A DNA stretch of 64,000 nucleotides from Jeotgalicoccus saudimassiliensis. GTDB taxonomy: Bacteria; Bacillota; Bacilli; Staphylococcales; Salinicoccaceae. Shown piece after piece: positions 34,170 through 42,062 of this stretch. Both the position numbers and the translations under genes were made by a program. The stretch is taken from the NCBI RefSeq assembly GCF_000756715.1, contig NZ_CCSE01000001.1, positions 1,518,001 to 1,582,000 of the forward strand, read 5' to 3'. Numbering within the stretch: the stretch's first letter is position 1; each line of letters opens with the position of its first letter. The notes beneath the pieces are model-generated. The model worked only from the letters and a program-made list of their open reading frames with translations. It was not told the origin of the DNA and made no database searches.

Positions 34170-34343
34170 ATGAAGACCGTACGCGAACTATTTGCAGAAC
34201 TGGATTACTGGAAAGAATACAAACCGAACAGCACGATGAGTAATATCGCAAAAGTAAATCACATAGGCAGAGTCAAAAACGAAATCAAACAGCGCATTGA
34301 TGTTGAAGAGTACAGAGAATATATACTGTCAAAAGAAGCATAG
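34170..34343 (+). CDS. SAM-riboswitch-controlled 57-residue protein of unknown function
   Basis: This is a short gene with ribosome site AAGGTGG (34157-34163) and ATG at 34170. It encodes 57 residues beginning MKTVRELFAELDYWKEYKP and ending EYREYILSKEA. The product is highly charged and mostly helical, with no cysteine, no signal peptide, no membrane segment, and methionines only at 1 and 23. The middle (NIAKVNHIGRVKNEIKQRID) might be helix-turn-helix-like. It is the only gene between the SAM riboswitch and a strong terminator, so it should be made when SAM is low. I recognise no family. Adaptor or regulator of methionine metabolism is a guess. Confidence 0.75.
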   Translation: MKTVRELFAELDYWKEYKPNSTMSNIAKVNHIGRVKNEIKQRIDVEEYREYILSKEA

Positions 34344-34346
34344 GCA

Positions 34347-34388
34347 AAAAGTCCCGTATACTGACTGTCAGTATACGGGACTTTTTTA
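34347..34388. terminator. bidirectional terminator after the 57-codon gene
   Basis: Perfect 18-bp stem starting AAAAGTCCCGTATACTGA with a 3-nt loop. A and T runs on both sides serve the small gene and the convergent NAD(P)-binding protein gene. Confidence 0.92.
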
Positions 34389-34392
34389 CTAA

Positions 34393-35010
34393 TCACGTCG
34401 CAAGGCCGATTGACGAGTTTTCATATTTAGAATCCGTTAATGCTTTAACGATAAAGTGTGCAACGTCTGCACGCGGAATCGAACTTGATTTAGGCGGCAC
34501 ACCTGAAACCTCTTCTCGGTATTTACCTGTGAACTCTTTATCCGTTAAGCCCATCGGACGGACGATTGTATAGTTCAATCCTGCGTCCTGAATATAACCG
34601 ACTGCTGCACGATGATCGATTAATGCATTCTTAAGCAGCTGCATAATGACTTTTCCCATGATGCCTTTTAATTCGTTATGAACACCTGCTGATGCTGTGT
34701 AAACGATACGGTCGACGTTATTGTCTTTCATACCTTCGACGATATTTTTCGTCATACTCCGAATCTCTTCCGACTGTTTCATGCCTTTCTTCGAGCCGAC
34801 ACATGACACGACCGCATCATGTCCGGCAATGGCTGCACTGACTGCTTCCTTGTCAAATGCATCACCTTTCACTACATTTAACTTCTCGTGTGTCATACCA
34901 AGTTTTGATGGTGTACGTACAAATGCAGTCACTTCAAGTCCTGCATCGAGGCTTTGGCGTACTGTGGATTTCCCGACACCGCCTGTTGCTCCAAATACTA
35001 TAATCTTCAT
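34393..35010 (-). CDS. NAD(P)-binding atypical SDR (NmrA-like)
   Basis: This 205-residue Rossmann protein has the N-terminal motif FGATGGVGKSTV, VVKGDAFD, VVSCVGSKKG and YTIVRPMGL. It belongs to the NAD(P)H-binding SDR_a5/NmrA-like group, which includes flavin or quinone reductase-like proteins and redox sensors. The classical SDR catalytic YxxxK is not evident. It is divergent from the membrane protein gene at 35116 and monocistronic. The cellular role is unknown. Confidence 0.8.
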   Translation of the reverse strand: MKIIVFGATGGVGKSTVRQSLDAGLEVTAFVRTPSKLGMTHEKLNVVKGDAFDKEAVSAAIAGHDAVVSCVGSKKGMKQSEEIRSMTKNIVEGMKDNNVDRIVYTASAGVHNELKGIMGKVIMQLLKNALIDHRAAVGYIQDAGLNYTIVRPMGLTDKEFTGKYREEVSGVPPKSSSIPRADVAHFIVKALTDSKYENSSIGLAT

Positions 35011-35115
35011 AATAATTCCCCTGTTCTTTACGAATATTTAAATATCCATTCTCAATTATTATTCTACCCTTTTTGCTATACTATATGTAATATTTTCCAT
35101 AAAGGCGGTAATTTT

Positions 35116-35763
35116 ATGTTCAGCTTCAAAAGTATTGTTTTTACAATACTATTTCTGCTTCCTATAGTACTTAATGTTGTTTACTTAATACATCGCAGGA
35201 TGACACAAAAAAGATATACAAATAAAGTGCAGAAACCGGGAATGTTTGTGACATTTTTTAAACGCGTCATGATTGCTGTCACTATTATTTGTGCATTATT
35301 TTCTGTACTCGGCAGTCTTATAAATGAATTGGAAATGGCAATTGTTTTTGCTGTTGTTATGCTGATCTGCTTATTGATTACTGTAGGGATTCAACGCAAG
35401 TATGATATCACTTATCAGGAAACCGATGAGTATTTTATACTGACAGTCAAAGGTAACGAGTATAAAGTTTTTTATGATGATATTGCACACTGGCAGTGGG
35501 GGACCGGTGAGATTTTCGTACAGGAAAAAGGCTGGGAAGAAGGTCAGTATACGGCAGTCAGCTGCATATTGTTCAGACCGGAAATTCTGATTACCAGAAT
35601 TGCAGAAATGACTTTTGCAGGTAAATTCAAAAGAGTCGACGGCGTATATCCCGATGAGAGCGTCTATCCGAATGATTCAACGAGAGAGAAGGAGCTGATA
35701 CGGATGATGAAAAAACAGCGGTATTACTATTTAATTGAAGACAAGGTGAATGACGGCAGGTAA
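35116..35763 (+). CDS. membrane protein with C-terminal soluble domain, hypothetical
   Basis: This 215-residue protein has a first helix at about 5-25, two more at about 50-90 (VMIAVTIICALFSVLGSLI, IVFAVVMLICLLITVGI), and a C-terminal domain of about 120 residues. That domain resembles the PH-like YcxB-type fold in its pattern (YDITYQETDEYFILTVKGNE..FYDDIAHW). I start it at the ATG at 35116 after AAAGGCGG. The frame is open further upstream, but without a ribosome site and through the divergent gene. No function can be assigned. Confidence 0.65.
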   Translation: MFSFKSIVFTILFLLPIVLNVVYLIHRRMTQKRYTNKVQKPGMFVTFFKRVMIAVTIICALFSVLGSLINELEMAIVFAVVMLICLLITVGIQRKYDITYQETDEYFILTVKGNEYKVFYDDIAHWQWGTGEIFVQEKGWEEGQYTAVSCILFRPEILITRIAEMTFAGKFKRVDGVYPDESVYPNDSTREKELIRMMKKQRYYYLIEDKVNDGR

Positions 35764-35778
35764 CAGCTTAAAGATTGC

Positions 35779-35818
35779 AATGATAGACCGGGATTCATAG
35801 TATCCCGGTCCATCATTT
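35779..35818. terminator. bidirectional terminator
   Basis: AATGATAGACCGGGAT pairs with ATCCCGGTC.ATCATT with a bulge. It lies between the convergent membrane-protein and HD-domain genes. Confidence 0.8.
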
Positions 35819-36466
35819 TTATAGTTCTCCATTCCATTCTTTGAAAAATGTATCGAGGAAATTTTTCATAAATGTCTCACGTTCCTCAGCCATTTTAACT
35901 GCTGCCGGTGTGTTCATTTTATCTTTTAATAACAACAGCTTTTCGTAGAAGTGATTAATCGATGTGGATTCACCGTTCCGGTATTCCTCAAAGTTCATTT
36001 TGTCTCTTACGGGAATATCCGGATCGTACATCGCCTGTCCTTTGGCACCGCCGTACTGAAACGTTCTTGCAATACCGATTGCACCCAGTGCATCCAGACG
36101 GTCTGCGTCCTGCACGATTTGAGCTTCGATATACGTCAGTTTTCTCCCTGTACCGCCTTTAAATGACATCGTCGTAATAATATCGATAATTGTGTCAACA
36201 GTGTCTTCAGACACTTCATTATTTCCAAGAAGAGTTTTAATGCGGTCCAGTGCAGCATCGACATTCGATGTGATTTTATCATCTGCAATATCGTGCAGCA
36301 GTGATGCTGCAGTCACGGTAAAAGCATCCGCCTCTTCGTGTTTTAACAATTCCTTTGCGATATCTGTCACTCTCTTTATGTGGTACCAGTCATGACCGCT
36401 CTTTTCATTTTGCAGTTCGGCTCTGACCCATTCTTCGATATTCTGTATTACTTTTTCTTTATTCAT
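35819..36466 (-). CDS. HD-domain phosphohydrolase
   Basis: This 215-residue YedJ-like HD protein has HDWYHIKRV at about 24-32 (first His), AASLLHDIAD (the HD pair) and a later QDADRLDALGAIGIARTF with the fourth metal-ligand Asp. These residues form the metal site of HD hydrolases acting on nucleotides or phosphate esters. It is monocistronic. The substrate is unknown. Confidence 0.88.
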   Translation of the reverse strand: MNKEKVIQNIEEWVRAELQNEKSGHDWYHIKRVTDIAKELLKHEEADAFTVTAASLLHDIADDKITSNVDAALDRIKTLLGNNEVSEDTVDTIIDIITTMSFKGGTGRKLTYIEAQIVQDADRLDALGAIGIARTFQYGGAKGQAMYDPDIPVRDKMNFEEYRNGESTSINHFYEKLLLLKDKMNTPAAVKMAEERETFMKNFLDTFFKEWNGEL

Positions 36467-36550
36467 AAAAAGATGCCTCCATCAGTTATCTTAATCTTAC
36501 TTTCATTATACGTTGATTCTCCCGTATTTAACAAAAATGAAATAAAAACA

Positions 36551-36577
36551 TTGACATAAAGACATATTATATATTAT
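36551..36577 (+). promoter_or_regulatory. promoter of tRNA-Leu
   Basis: TTGACA at 36551-36556 with TATTAT at 36572-36577 (15 bp), about 22 nt before the mature tRNA. The spacer is shorter than ideal, and an overlapping -10 choice two bases on is possible. Confidence 0.55.
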
Positions 36578-36598
36578 TGTTAATTAGTATTATATTAC

Positions 36599-36680
36599 GC
36601 GGGTATGGCGGAACTGGCAGACGCACTAGACTTAGGATCTAGCGCCTCACGGCGTGGGGGTTCGACTCCCTTTACCCGCA
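36599..36680 (+). tRNA. tRNA-Leu (anticodon TAG)
   Basis: 82 nt with acceptor stem GCGGGTA/TACCCGC and discriminator A. The anticodon stem is CTAGA/TCTAG with loop CTTAGGA, giving anticodon TAG. A variable arm typical of class II tRNA and the T-loop TTCGACT are present. CCA is not encoded. Confidence 0.95.
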
Positions 36681-36693
36681 CTAATGAATGAGA

Positions 36694-36725
36694 GACCACT
36701 AATTTACTTTAGTGGTCTTTTTTTA
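36694..36725 (+). terminator. terminator of tRNA-Leu
   Basis: GACCACTAA pairs with TTAGTGGTC, 6-nt loop, then eight T. Confidence 0.9.
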
Positions 36726-36807
36726 TGCTCCAAAAAATTAGAAAACGAAGTAATATTTCATTTAAAATTATTGGGAATAGTATTTGAGTTTTATAATCAT
36801 CTGGAGT

Positions 36808-36921
36808 AAGATATACACTATCTTGTATAAAATATCATTATTAAAGAAATTTACTATTTAAGATATCCGGTCTTATTTCATTTCCGGAATAAGATGAAAG
36901 CTTTAATTGTAAGCGTTTCCC
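36808..36921. promoter_or_regulatory. upstream region of the HcnABC-like operon with repeats and a cre-like site
   Basis: Elements seen are AAGATA-N5-TATCTT (about 36808-36824), TCTTATT-N10-AATAAGA (about 36872-36895) and TGTAAGCGTTTCCC at 36908-36921. The last matches the CcpA cre consensus at 12 of 14 positions. They suggest substrate induction plus catabolite control, as an inference. Confidence 0.4.
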
Positions 36922-36967
36922 AGGTTTATTTTGAAATTTAATATGTATCAGATACGGAGGATTGATC

Positions 36968-37228
36968 ATGAATAACGACGACTTAATAGTATGCAGATGC
37001 GAGGAAGTCAGCTATAAGACTTTAAAAGACACTGCCGAAAAATTCCAGTGCAGTTCAAGAGAGCTGAAATTGCGTACGCGTGCAGCGATGGGATACTGCG
37101 GCGGACGTTCATGCAGACCGGTGATTGATCAGATTGCGAACGACGATGTTCAAAGCAAAGAGACTGTTGCATTAAAATATCAGCCGCCTGTCCGGCCGAT
37201 CAGTTTTGGCAGTCTGGGAGGAGAGTAA
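36968..37228 (+). CDS. BFD-like [2Fe-2S]-binding protein
   Basis: This 86-residue protein has four cysteines in the BFD-type pattern CRCE..(x~30)..YCGGRSC, binding a [2Fe-2S] cluster. In related dehydrogenases this domain is often fused to the FAD subunit; here it is a separate small protein. I use the ATG at 36968 because ACGGAGGA at 36954-36961 is its ribosome site. It is the first gene of a tight four-gene operon (1 nt to the next gene) encoding a multi-subunit amino-acid or opine dehydrogenase. It probably carries electrons between the flavin subunits. Confidence 0.85.
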   Translation: MNNDDLIVCRCEEVSYKTLKDTAEKFQCSSRELKLRTRAAMGYCGGRSCRPVIDQIANDDVQSKETVALKYQPPVRPISFGSLGGE

Positions 37229-37229
37229 C

Positions 37230-37547
37230 ATGGCAGAAAGAATTACAGAGCATCCGGTACTTGGCAAGATCGACAAAAGCAGGTATGTTGATTTTCAGTT
37301 TGACGGTGTTACATATCAGGCAATAGAAAATGAATCATTGGCCGCCGCTTTACTAGCCAATAACATCAGAACACTCCGCCGGCACGAAAAGAGCGGCACT
37401 CCAAGAGGAATATACTGCAACATCGGACACTGCTTTGAATGCAGAGTAACCGTGAACGGAAAATCAGGAGTCAGAGCCTGTTTAACATGTGTTGAAGAAG
37501 GCATGGTCGTTGAAAGCGGCAAAATCATTCCGGAAGGTGAGGATTAA
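37230..37547 (+). CDS. [2Fe-2S] ferredoxin-like subunit (HcnA-like)
   Basis: This 105-residue protein has a cluster motif CNIGHCFEC...RACLTC, as in HcnA of hydrogen cyanide synthase, opine oxidases and D-hydroxyproline dehydrogenases. The segment YQAIENESLAAALLANNIRTLR is typical of the N-terminal part. It should bind a [2Fe-2S] cluster and link two FAD subunits. Ribosome site GGGAGGAGAG lies within the preceding gene's end. The next gene begins 2 nt after its stop. Confidence 0.88.
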   Translation: MAERITEHPVLGKIDKSRYVDFQFDGVTYQAIENESLAAALLANNIRTLRRHEKSGTPRGIYCNIGHCFECRVTVNGKSGVRACLTCVEEGMVVESGKIIPEGED

Positions 37548-37549
37548 TT

Positions 37550-38761
37550 ATGTATGATTCCATCATCATAGGGGCAGGTCCTGCGGGACTCACGGCTGCC
37601 TCGACCTGTGCCGGGCATGGCATGAAAGTTCTTGTAATTGATGAATACATGAAAGCCGGCGGCAGACTGCTCGGTCAGTTGTATGAAGAACCGGGCGGCG
37701 GCTGGTGGAACGGTATTGAAGAATCGCAGAAACTCTTTGCAGATGCCGTTAATCATGGTGCAGAAGTTATGTTGAGCACGCCGGTAAATGATATCGAAAA
37801 CAATGATGATCTATGGACGGTCTATACCGAAAAAGGTACATTCCAGACTAAAAAGCTGCTGCTTGCCACAGGTGCCGCTGAATCACCGGTCGCTGTACCG
37901 GGCTGGACATTACCCGGCGTAATGTCGGTCGGTGCTGCACAGGTCATGACGAACGTCCATCGTGTAAAACCCGGTAACCGCGGGATTATTATCGGCGTAA
38001 ATGTATTGTCCGCTGCGATTGCCATGGAATTAAAAATGGCGGATGTAGAAGTTGCCGGATTAACATTACCCGAAAAAAATATGATAACGAAAGATGCCGG
38101 CGATCCGAAAGCAGTGATTAAATCACTGCTCCACGTTTCTCATATGGCGCCGTCAATGTTTGTAAAATACGGCAGCAAGTTAATGAAAAATAACTTCATG
38201 CAGAATATGGGTGTGAAGTTTTATCCGAAAGACGGTGTGAAGATGTGGGGGATTCCAATCCAGCTGCGTAAAGCTGTCACTGAAATTTACGGTGACGGAC
38301 AAGTCGAGGGTGTTAAGCTCGCTTCTATTAATGCAGACGGTAGAGTCATACCGGGGAGCGAGAAGAGGGTTGCACTGGATTTCGTCTGTATCGCGGGTGG
38401 TCTGTACCCGTTAACAGAACTGGCCGGTGTCGCAGGATGTCCGTTTTATCTCGTTGAGGAACTCGGCGGATATATTCCACTGCACAATGACAATATGGAA
38501 ACTCCGCTTCCGGGACTTTATGTCGCAGGCAACATTACTGGTATCGAAGGCGCCAAAGTGGCTGCTGCACAGGGTAGAACAGCAGGATTATCGATGGCTG
38601 GTGACTTTACCGGTAAAGATATTGAAAAAGAGATTCAGGAATCAGTCAGTGAAACGGCAAATATCAGAGCGAATGCATACATACAGTTCCACCCCGATAT
38701 TAATGCCGGCAGAGAGAAGTTAAAAGAACAGTGGAAGCAGTATCAGCTGACAAATGAATAA
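37550..38761 (+). CDS. FAD/NAD(P)-binding dehydrogenase subunit (HcnB-like)
   Basis: This 403-residue protein has the FAD-binding GAGPAGLTAASTCAGHG at about 8-24, GGGWWNGIEESQ, ATGAAESPVAVPGWTLPGVMS, a second Rossmann region (GIIIGVNVLSAAIAME, with the usual GxGxxG altered) and GLYVAGNITGIEGAKVAAAQG near the end. It matches the alpha subunit of opine oxidase, hydrogen cyanide synthase B or the D-hydroxyproline dehydrogenase subunit. No cysteine-rich BFD domain is fused at its C-terminus; that part is the separate gene at 36968. The next gene follows 28 nt later. Confidence 0.88.
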   Translation: MYDSIIIGAGPAGLTAASTCAGHGMKVLVIDEYMKAGGRLLGQLYEEPGGGWWNGIEESQKLFADAVNHGAEVMLSTPVNDIENNDDLWTVYTEKGTFQTKKLLLATGAAESPVAVPGWTLPGVMSVGAAQVMTNVHRVKPGNRGIIIGVNVLSAAIAMELKMADVEVAGLTLPEKNMITKDAGDPKAVIKSLLHVSHMAPSMFVKYGSKLMKNNFMQNMGVKFYPKDGVKMWGIPIQLRKAVTEIYGDGQVEGVKLASINADGRVIPGSEKRVALDFVCIAGGLYPLTELAGVAGCPFYLVEELGGYIPLHNDNMETPLPGLYVAGNITGIEGAKVAAAQGRTAGLSMAGDFTGKDIEKEIQESVSETANIRANAYIQFHPDINAGREKLKEQWKQYQLTNE

Positions 38762-38789
38762 TTCATCAATATATACAGGAGGGAATACT

Positions 38790-39956
38790 ATGACAAAGAC
38801 GCACTGTGACGTTGTGGTCATCGGCGGCGGTATTATCGGTGCCGCCATTGCCTACTACGGTTCAAAAAGCGGTCTGGATATTACGATGCTTGAAAGAGGA
38901 GATGTCGCAAGCGGAACTTCTTCAAAATGTGACGGCGATATTTTGGCAGTAGACAAAGATCCCGGATTCGACAGCAAGATGTCTTTTGAGAGTCAGAAAC
39001 TGGTCAGCGAATTAAGCAGAGAACTCGATATTCCATTTGAATACCGCAGTCCCGGCAGTGTTATGGTCTGTGAAAATGAAGTGGAGCTGGAAGCCGCAGA
39101 GCGCTGGGTTAACCAGCAGCAAAAAGCGGGACTGGACTTTAAAATGCTAAACCGTGAAGATCTGCGCAATGAATCACCGTATCTCGCAGATAATCTGTAC
39201 GGCGGGCTGGAGTGCAGCACCGACTCCATCGTCAATCCGTATCTGCTGACTTTTTCGATGGTGGATAAAGCAAAGCAGTACGGTACCAAAATACATACGC
39301 ATACCGAAGTGACAAATCTTCATAAAAATCCGGACGGTACGTTTAATATCGAAACTTCGAACGGCATGTACACAGCAAACAAAGTTGTAAATGCATGCGG
39401 CGCCTGGGCACCGTTTATCTGTAATATGCTCGGACTCGACATTCCGATTAAACCGCGTAAAGGCCATGTTCTTGTCGCTTCCAGACAACAGCAGGTGGCT
39501 TCCAGAAACATTATGGAGTTCGGCTATTTGATTTCCAAATTCGGCGGGGAACGCCAGGTTGATCCCGTAACTGAGAAGTACGGTGTCGCACTCGTTATGG
39601 AACCGACTGAAAGTCAGAACTTCCTCGTCGGAAGCAGCCGTCAGTTTTTAGGATACGATACGAAAGTCAGCCACGATGTCGTCAAACACATTGCCAAAAG
39701 AGCTGTAAGATTCTTTCCAAAAATTGATGACATGTCCGTTATCAGAGCATACGCAGGACTTCGTCCGTGGACAGAGGACCACCTGCCGTTTATTTCACAT
39801 GTAGAAAAAGTACCCGGTTTTTATGTTGCAGCTGGTCACGAAGGGGACGGGATCAGTTTAGCCGCAGTCACGGGCAAACTTATTGCAGAAATGATTAACG
39901 GTACAGAAACGACTGTACCGGTTGAGCCGCTCCGCTTTGAGCGTTTTAATGCTTAA
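38790..39956 (+). CDS. FAD-dependent amino-acid dehydrogenase subunit (DAO family, HcnC-like)
   Basis: This 388-residue D-amino-acid-oxidase-fold protein has VVVIGGGIIGAAIAYYG at the start, GTSSKCDGDI, NACGAWAP and the C-terminal GLRPWTEDHLPFI and AAGHEGDGISLAAVTGKLIA. This is the catalytic subunit that oxidises an amine, in the glycine/D-amino-acid/opine class. I start it at the ATG at 38790 after ACAGGAGGGA; the frame opens earlier at 38754 without a ribosome site. With the three preceding genes it makes a complete membrane-linked dehydrogenase. The substrate is unknown. Confidence 0.88.
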   Translation: MTKTHCDVVVIGGGIIGAAIAYYGSKSGLDITMLERGDVASGTSSKCDGDILAVDKDPGFDSKMSFESQKLVSELSRELDIPFEYRSPGSVMVCENEVELEAAERWVNQQQKAGLDFKMLNREDLRNESPYLADNLYGGLECSTDSIVNPYLLTFSMVDKAKQYGTKIHTHTEVTNLHKNPDGTFNIETSNGMYTANKVVNACGAWAPFICNMLGLDIPIKPRKGHVLVASRQQQVASRNIMEFGYLISKFGGERQVDPVTEKYGVALVMEPTESQNFLVGSSRQFLGYDTKVSHDVVKHIAKRAVRFFPKIDDMSVIRAYAGLRPWTEDHLPFISHVEKVPGFYVAAGHEGDGISLAAVTGKLIAEMINGTETTVPVEPLRFERFNA

Positions 39957-39994
39957 AATTTCATAACTCAAACAATCTAAGGGGGATTTAATGA

Positions 39995-41347
39995 ATGAAC
40001 AATAAACTGCCATTCTCAAAAATATTAATCATTGGTCTTATGTTATTCGCTATGTTTTTAGGTGCAGGAAACGTCATTTTTGCACCAATCGTCGGTCAGC
40101 AGGCAGGAACAAATACATGGGTGGCAATGGGAGGCTTCCTGATTACAGGTGTTGGTCTTGTACTGCTTGCTATCATGGCACTGACAAGAGGGGGAGGTAC
40201 AGTGGAAAAACTGGCAGGCAGAGTTCATCCGAAGTTTGCTCTGGTATTTTCAGTTTTACTGTTTCTGGCACTTGGACCGTTCTATGTCATTCCAAGAACG
40301 ACTTCTGTCGTATACGAAATTGCGATTAAACCGGTTGTAGGCTCCGACAATACATCGCTTTACCTGTTTATTTTCTCGGTGATATTTATCGGACTGACAA
40401 TACTGTTATCGTGGAACACGACAAAATTTGTAGACCGTCTGGGTAAAATGATTACACCGGTATTCAGCATTCTGTTGCTCGTACTGGTAGTTACATCAAT
40501 CGTTAATCCGATGGGAGAAATCGGCGCGCCGCAGGACGAGTATACGCGCGGTGTATTCCTAAAAGGCTTTACACAGGGGTATCTGACAATGGATGTGCTT
40601 GCGGCCTTTGTCTTCGGGGGAATATTCATTAAATCGATTAAAGGTTACGGTATTAAATCCGAAAAAGAAGTATCTAAACTATTCATTAAAGCAGGACTGA
40701 TTACTACAGCGGGACTTGTTGCACTGCAGGTATCGATGGCATGGATTGGTGCGACGAGTGTCGATGCAATCGGCTTTAAGGAAAACGGCGGGGAAATACT
40801 CGCACAGAGTTCCGAATTCCTGCTCGGTCCTGTTGGGATCTATATGATTGGACTGGTTATAATGCTGACGGGTATTACGACTAACGTTGCGTGTCTCGGG
40901 GCTGTGTCAGAGTACTTCGGACGTATTCAATCATCTGTGTCCTATAAAAAATGGATTATAGTATTTGCCATTCTCAGTCTGATTTTTACAAACTTCGGCC
41001 TGAATACTATTTTAACAATGGCTGCACCGGTACTGCTCTTACTGTATCCGCTGGCTATTGCACTGATTGTGTTAATATTTGCAAATAACCTGTTCAACGG
41101 CCGCCAGTCAGTCTATGTTGGCACCATTATCGGTGTCGGTATCGTTGCCGTACTGGATGCGCTGAAAGAAGCGGGTATCGCGCCTGACGCTATTAACAGC
41201 ATCTTCGGTTTCATTCCGCTGTTTACCAGCGGGGCAGGCTGGATTATTACCGGAATCATAGGATTCATCCTTGGCTTCGTCGTTGCGAAAGTTAAAAAAG
41301 AAACCGGCACTCTGATTAACAATGCCGGTCAGGAAGTTGCTGAATAA
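39995..41347 (+). CDS. brnQ: branched-chain amino-acid:cation symporter
   Basis: This 450-residue protein has about 12 helices. It shows LIVCS features: LMLFAMFLGAGNVIFAPIVGQQAG near the start, GPFYVIPRTTSVVYE and FGGIFIKSIKGYG. BrnQ proteins import Leu, Ile and Val with sodium or protons. It starts 38 nt after the dehydrogenase operon, with ribosome site GGGGGA at 39981-39986. Co-transcription and a link between the transported and the oxidised amino acid are likely but inferred. A terminator follows at 41358-41389. Confidence 0.92.
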   Translation: MNNKLPFSKILIIGLMLFAMFLGAGNVIFAPIVGQQAGTNTWVAMGGFLITGVGLVLLAIMALTRGGGTVEKLAGRVHPKFALVFSVLLFLALGPFYVIPRTTSVVYEIAIKPVVGSDNTSLYLFIFSVIFIGLTILLSWNTTKFVDRLGKMITPVFSILLLVLVVTSIVNPMGEIGAPQDEYTRGVFLKGFTQGYLTMDVLAAFVFGGIFIKSIKGYGIKSEKEVSKLFIKAGLITTAGLVALQVSMAWIGATSVDAIGFKENGGEILAQSSEFLLGPVGIYMIGLVIMLTGITTNVACLGAVSEYFGRIQSSVSYKKWIIVFAILSLIFTNFGLNTILTMAAPVLLLLYPLAIALIVLIFANNLFNGRQSVYVGTIIGVGIVAVLDALKEAGIAPDAINSIFGFIPLFTSGAGWIITGIIGFILGFVVAKVKKETGTLINNAGQEVAE

Positions 41348-41357
41348 CTTCATATTT

Positions 41358-41389
41358 AAAAAGCCGCATCTGAAAAGATGGGGCTTTTT
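41358..41389. terminator. bidirectional terminator after brnQ
   Basis: AAAAAGCC.CATCT pairs with AGATG.GGCTTTTT around GAAA. The convergent recombinase-like gene ends directly beside it. Confidence 0.85.
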
Positions 41390-41390
41390 G

Positions 41391-41933
41391 TTATCTCTCC
41401 AAATGTCTGTAAAGGGTCGCTCTGCTGATATTAGTCTGTTCTCTAATTTCATCCAGCGTATATTCTTTAGTCATATACATTTCAACTGCCCGTTTTATAT
41501 TATCATCACTTCGTTTAGGTCTCCCCATTTTCTTCCCGCTTTTTGCCGCTTTGTTCATACCAAGCTGTGTTCTGAATCTCACAACATCACTTTGAAAGTT
41601 GGAGATTTCATTCAACACATTCTGAAAGGTGTATTCAGAACTTGATGAGACTGTAATATCCGGATTAATAATATATATATTCACAGATTTCTTGCTGCAT
41701 ACATCAATAATGTCCACCAGGTGTTTTGTTGAATCTGCAAGAATGCATATATCGGTAATAATAATCTGATCATTTTCTTTTAGCGTCTGCTCCAGCAATA
41801 TGTCCAGCTGGTGTCTTCTTTTATTTTCCGCATGTTCTTCTGTATAAATTTCATCCGTATATTTTTCTATTTTAAGTTTTTGATTTTTAAGATCATCATA
41901 TAATTCTAAAGGCCTGACATAACCATATTTCAT
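41391..41933 (-). CDS. serine-recombinase-like protein lacking catalytic residues
   Basis: This 180-residue protein has the fold and length of small serine resolvases: GYVRPLE at the start, a middle ITDICILADSTKHLVDII segment, the E-helix MNKAAKSGKKMGRPKRS and a C-terminal helix-turn-helix (TLDEIREQTNISRATLYRHL). The catalytic serine of GYARVS is Leu, and the LDRLGR arginines are absent (DICILAD). It should still be able to dimerise and bind DNA. It lies divergent from the SulP gene with only 129 bp between starts, so a role as transcription factor for SulP-Usp is an inference. Confidence 0.75.
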   Translation of the reverse strand: MKYGYVRPLELYDDLKNQKLKIEKYTDEIYTEEHAENKRRHQLDILLEQTLKENDQIIITDICILADSTKHLVDIIDVCSKKSVNIYIINPDITVSSSSEYTFQNVLNEISNFQSDVVRFRTQLGMNKAAKSGKKMGRPKRSDDNIKRAVEMYMTKEYTLDEIREQTNISRATLYRHLER

Positions 41934-42062
41934 TTAACTCCACTCCAGTCTTTATAATATTATAACACGATAAACGACCCTCTGAATTCTCATAATGGGG
42001 TATACATATGAAACTTTTCTGTTATACTTGCTTTAGAAAAATAAAAGAACAGGATGTGACTT

